Below the pieces are notes generated by a model, which saw nothing but the letters and a program-made list of their open reading frames with translations, made no database searches and had not been told where the DNA came from. From Lycium barbarum (taxonomy: Eukaryota > Streptophyta > Magnoliopsida > Solanales > Solanaceae): a stretch of DNA of 64,000 nucleotides. The stretch is taken from NCBI RefSeq assembly GCF_019175385.1, contig NC_083341.1:91972321-92036320 (forward strand), given 5' to 3'. Each line of letters starts with the position of its first letter. The stretch's first letter is position 1. Position numbers and translations under genes: made by a program. This document shows positions 60,400 through 64,000 of the stretch, in pieces.

Positions 60400-60810
60400 A
60401 AAAATGACTCTGTCCGTCGGTTTTCTTGAAATTAATTCTTAAATTTTATACAAAACCGACGCACTATGTCGGTTTTTAATTAAAATAAAAAAATTTAAAT
60501 AAAAAACCGACGCATTGCGTTGTTTTTTTCATAAAATATATATTATTTTTGTATAAGATAAAAAATCAGAAATTAAAAAAACCGACTCTGTCCGTCGGTT
60601 TTTTTTTTTTTTTTTTTTTAAATTTTTGAATAAAACCCGACGAACTACGTAACCGACGCTGTCCGTCGGAAAAAACCGACGTGGTCCGTCGGTTTTCGAA
60701 AAGCGAGGCTATGTAAACCGACAGACCGTAAAGGGTCGGTTTCCCGTCGGTTTCATTAAAAAAACCGACGTGGGCCGTCGGTTTTTGTCATCGGTTTTTT
60801 CCGTTTTTTT
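60400..60810. repeat. CACTA right subterminal repeats
   Basis: Repeated GTCCGTCGGTTTT and AAACCGACG words in both directions, mirroring the left end. Confidence 0.9.
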
Positions 60811-62559
60811 AGTAGTGTCTTCAGACTCCTACAAGGACAATGAAGTCAATTCAAAAGGAAAGAATTCCAATTCAACACAAACCCTAATATATCTCATGGG
60901 CATACTTGAAAAGGGTTTTGTGTTTGCCAACCTACTGTGCACTCAATGCCATATATATATATATATATATATCCAAGTCTTACCAAGAAAAAGGTTTGCA
61001 CACCCACAAAGAGAGATTTCAAAATATTAAGCGATCGACGAAGGCATCAACAATATTCAGAATCTGGGCGTGCGCCCCTAGTAAAAGAAGATATATTAAA
61101 GGAGCTATTCTGGTGTATAATGTTTTCCAATTATTAAGTCTAGACTTTTGTATTATGTTGTTTATAGAGTTGTATCTTTATCCTCTTTATTAGGAATATT
61201 ACAGCTGGAAACAAAAAAGTTGTAACTTCAACTTCAAGTTGGGGATTGACTTGATGGTTGCTTACTTGTATAAGGAGATTAGTGAGATAGGGATTAGAGG
61301 TTAATTCCTAGGTTACAGGGTCTGTAACTTGAATTTGCAGAGGCTCACCGATGTAGTGGAGTTTGGGGTAAATCCTAAAGAGGTGTAGGATGTGGTTTTT
61401 ATCGCCCTTGTGAGCCGGGTGGTTTCCACATAAAAATCATTGTGTTCTTTACTTACCTGTGTTAGTGCTATGGTTTTAATGAAGACAAACTATTTTTGTA
61501 TAGGTACTATTCTCAAAGGAACCCAAAGGTACACCAAGCCCATTGCACATACAAAGCCCAATTGACAAGTGAAGCTTAGTCGACTGCCAAAAAAAGAAGC
61601 CCAAATGAAGCTCAGTCGGCTGCAAAGGGAAACAACCATGAAGTACAAGGAAAATAAGCCCACACTTATTTTTGGAACAAGGATCAGATCATGCCAAGAT
61701 TTCAATTAAGTAAGATTATAAAATCTTACGCTATGTCAAAGGAAAGGAAATCAGTCAAGAGATCAATCAGTGCAAATCATGAAGATTCCAAGATTGAATC
61801 AGATCAGCGTCTATAAGGAAACAAGTACCAAAGTTGAACCACTCAAACAAGGCCAATACCGTACAAGGAAAGAAGTTGTACAACATTAAATAGCTCTTGC
61901 TTTTTCGCTTTATTCTTGGAAATTAGGATGCTCAATATTCCTAATTTACAAGGATCAATTCTCTTGGGTTGACATCTCCGTTGAAAAAGTCTAACGGCTA
62001 CACAAATTGAAGAATATAAATACAAGACTCTAGAGACGAAGAAAAATACCCTTGTCTCATTCTCTTAAGTTCTCTGCTTTACCTTTCATAAACATTGTAT
62101 TCCTGAATGATATAGTGTAAGCAAAAAAGAAGGGAGAGATATAGCATAGTTTGTGAGGCATTGTATCAAACGATTATGAGTGTTTTGAGTGTAGACGTAG
62201 GAGATCCATTCAACAACCATTTTACCAAACCATTTACAAAAAGAGTTGCAGAGAACACCCTTGCAACCCAAGGGGACTAGACTAGGATTCACATTGAATC
62301 TGAACCAGTATAAAACATCTGGTGTTGTTTAGTTTCTGCACTTCAATTCTTGCATTACTTTATAGTCGACTAGTTTGTTCATATAGTCGACTGTCTAAGA
62401 GAAAAATTTACAATTCACCCCCCCCCCCCTTTCTACTTTCAACCTGCATTTTGTATTATACAAGAATCTAGCATAGAACAGGTAGAGTAATGTGTTCCAT
62501 CCTATAGGCGAAAATTAGATACTGCATAGGATAGGAAGTAGGTTGTGCAACCTAACAAG

Positions 62560-62570
62560 TGTTATCAGAG
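62560..62570 (+). other. Copia primer-binding site, variant
   Basis: TGTTATCAGAG, one base from the usual TGGTATCAGAG initiator-Met site, two bases after the LTR end. Confidence 0.6.
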
Positions 62571-62613
62571 TAGGTTCTCCTCAAAAAGGCTAACACCTTA
62601 GGAAAAGATCAGG

Positions 62614-63399
62614 ATGAATGCTGCACCACCTACAGGACATTCTGAGGGTCAATCAAACAGAAGGCCACTATTTTTCAATGCACAATATTACCAACGGTGG
62701 AAGGATCGCATGGAGGATCACTTGCAAGCTGAGGATTATGAGTTATGAGACAGGGTCCTCCAGGAACCTAAATATCCCATAAAGAAGGCAGAAGATGGAC
62801 CTGAGGTAATGAAAGAAAAGGCTGAATATGATGAAAATGACTACCAGATTCTCGAAAAGAATGCAAAGGCCAAGAACGCTCTAATTTATGGTCTTGGATC
62901 TAAGGAATACAACAAAATACTAGGATGTACAATAGCCAAACAGATCTGGGATGCTTTGAAGACTGCTCATGAAGGAACCAACCAACTAAGGAAATTTAGA
63001 AAGGCTATGCTCTCCTTTGATTATGAAAACTTCAGGATAAAGTTAGGAGAGAAAATTGCTGAGATGTTCACTCGATACACTTTTATTTTGAATGAATTAA
63101 CCTCACTTGGAAAGGTCATATCCACCAAAGATTCAGTAAACAAAATCTTGCGAGCCTTGCCAAAAGCATTCAAGATGAAAGTCACTACTATCAGGGAAGC
63201 AAAAGATATAGAGGAGATGTCTCTAGACGAACTAGTAGGAAATCTAAAGACCTATGAGATGGACATGGAGAATGCTAAAGCTGAAGAAGCAAGCTCAGGA
63301 AGGTCTTTAGCGTTCAAATCCACGGATATAGAAGATGAAGATGACATGGCCCTGATTACAAGAAATTTCAGGAAATTCCTCAAAAGGGAAAATCAATGA
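62614..63399 (+). pseudogene. Copia gag (UBN2 type), with a stop, then truncated
   Basis: The ATG at 62614 opens a frame with PLFFNAQYYQRWKDRMEDHL, the usual start of plant copia gag, and a TGA stop at 62746-62748. It continues in the same frame to 63399, with NAKAKNALIYGLGSKEYNKI, AKQIWDALKTAHEGT and MSLDELVGNLKTYEMD, a good UBN2 match. Clade placement (SIRE or Tork) is uncertain. The gag would form the particle. After 63399 the region breaks up, and the CCHC knuckle and pol are not seen before the LTR at 63497. Confidence 0.85.
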
Positions 63400-63496
63400 G
63401 GAAAAAATAATACCTCTAAGAAGGGAAGGAGTTTTGATAGGGCACAAGCTGGTGGATGCTTTCAAGGACTGATCATATGATTGTCCACTATGGAAA

Positions 63497-64000
63497 TGTA
63501 ACACTTCGTAAATCCGAGTTAGGTGTGAATGTATTAAATGAGTAGTAATGTGACATTTTAGGCATATGAAGTCATATCAATATGAGTTTGCGTGGAAATA
63601 GTTGATTTAAGATCAAGACCAAGTAGTGAAGTTCGTAAGAGTTCTTAAACTCGTCTAAGTTTTTGTTGATCTGGCTTGTAGGCCAATTTCGTGAAAATAC
63701 GTTAAGAATTTGGGAAAACGTCTTCTAATAGAAGTTGTAGATCTTTGAAATACCTTTCCAACAGAATACAGTGTTGTGAGTAAAAAGTTATGACCGTTTT
63801 ACTGAAGCCTGTCTGGGACTCCGGCTGAGATGCGACCGTAAACTCAGAATGCGACGCCGCAAACTTAAGATGCGACGTCTCATATTTTCCGCATATTGGC
63901 CAAATTTTGAAAGTTTCTGGAGTGAATTTTCATCCATAATGCGGCCCGTATGTGGATGCAAACTTGAGATGGGACCGCAAACTCGAGATGCGACCGTAAA
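63497..64000 (+). repeat. Gypsy-type LTR, 5' part, running off the window
   Basis: Starts TGTAACACTTCGTAAATCCGAG, similar in design to the Tekay-like start TGTTACACCTCGG. It cuts the copia internal region. From about 63825 it has repeated GATGCGACCGTAAACTC-type words, parallel to the GTAAAC palindrome arrays in the Tekay-like LTRs. The other end is outside the window. Confidence 0.7.

Larger units (their letters stand above)
50314..60817. mobile_element. CACTA (En/Spm) DNA transposon, 10.5 kb
   Basis: Ends CACTACTAAAAAA (50314) and TTTTTTTAGTAGTG (60817), with the 3-bp duplication TCT on both sides (50311-50313 and 60818-60820). Dense subterminal copies of ACCGACGGAC and its inverse fill about 50333-50770 and 60400-60810, the expected transposase-binding zones. 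A broken TNP2-type transposase is inside, and two solo LTRs have inserted in it. Without these the element would be about 4.6 kb. Confidence 0.95.
46532..62557 (+). mobile_element. Large copia 5' LTR, split by nested insertions
   Basis: The LTR starts TGTTGGCATAATGCC at 46532 and ends CCTAACA at 62557, followed by a variant primer site and the copia gag. Two insertions lie in it: the solo gypsy LTR (47242-50082) and the CACTA element (50314-60817). Without these and their duplications the LTR is about 2.67 kb. AGTCGACT-like words recur near 61577, 62367 and 62385. The LTR ends are inferred from TG..CA and the downstream order, since the 3' LTR is outside the window. Confidence 0.65.

Overview
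The window looks like nuclear DNA of a eudicot plant. The evidence is a spliced NAC transcription-factor gene, AT-rich intergenic DNA, Stowaway-type MITEs, and plant Ty3/gypsy, Ty1/copia, Mutator-like (MULE) and CACTA elements whose primer-binding sites match plant initiator-Met tRNA. A solanaceous or other asterid source is my inference from the style of the repeats; the sequence does not prove it. Most of the window is transposon sequence, much of it nested. I see one convincing host gene.

Layout. 1-5735: a minus-strand gypsy-type LTR (1479-4109) with non-coding internal sequence on both sides, then an assembly gap (5736-5924). 5925-10.74 kb: a very long Tat/Ogre-like LTR. 10.74-13.13 kb: another minus-strand gypsy LTR with its primer-binding site. 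13.13-28.59 kb: a decayed MULE. Its minus-strand transposase lies at 13.13-15.03 and 25.05-26.07 kb and is split by a 10-kb Tekay/Del-like chromovirus (15040-25045, target duplication ATATA). The same MULE seems to carry an unknown plus-strand gene and a GRF-zinc-finger gene. 30870-34223: a second MULE with matching termini that carries a broken plant-mobile-domain gene.

36217-43650: a six-exon, 467-residue NAC gene closest to NAC075. Its promoter and introns hold small insertions, including a gag-only copia element with its target duplication. 43.65-45.98 kb is plain AT-rich intergenic DNA.

45.98-64 kb is a nested stack. A large copia 5' LTR (46532-62557) carries a solo gypsy LTR (47242-50082) and a 10.5-kb CACTA element (50314-60817). 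The CACTA transposase gene in turn holds two more solo LTRs of the same broad family (53655-56248 and 57008-60331). Each of these four insertions has an intact target-site duplication, so their order can be read directly. The copia gag follows (62614-63399) and is itself cut by another LTR that runs off the window end at 63497.

The most unusual signals are a stem-loop shared by at least seven LTR copies whose stem pairs change together between families, 21-bp perfect palindromes inside the MULE ends, and the pair of related MULEs with accessory genes.
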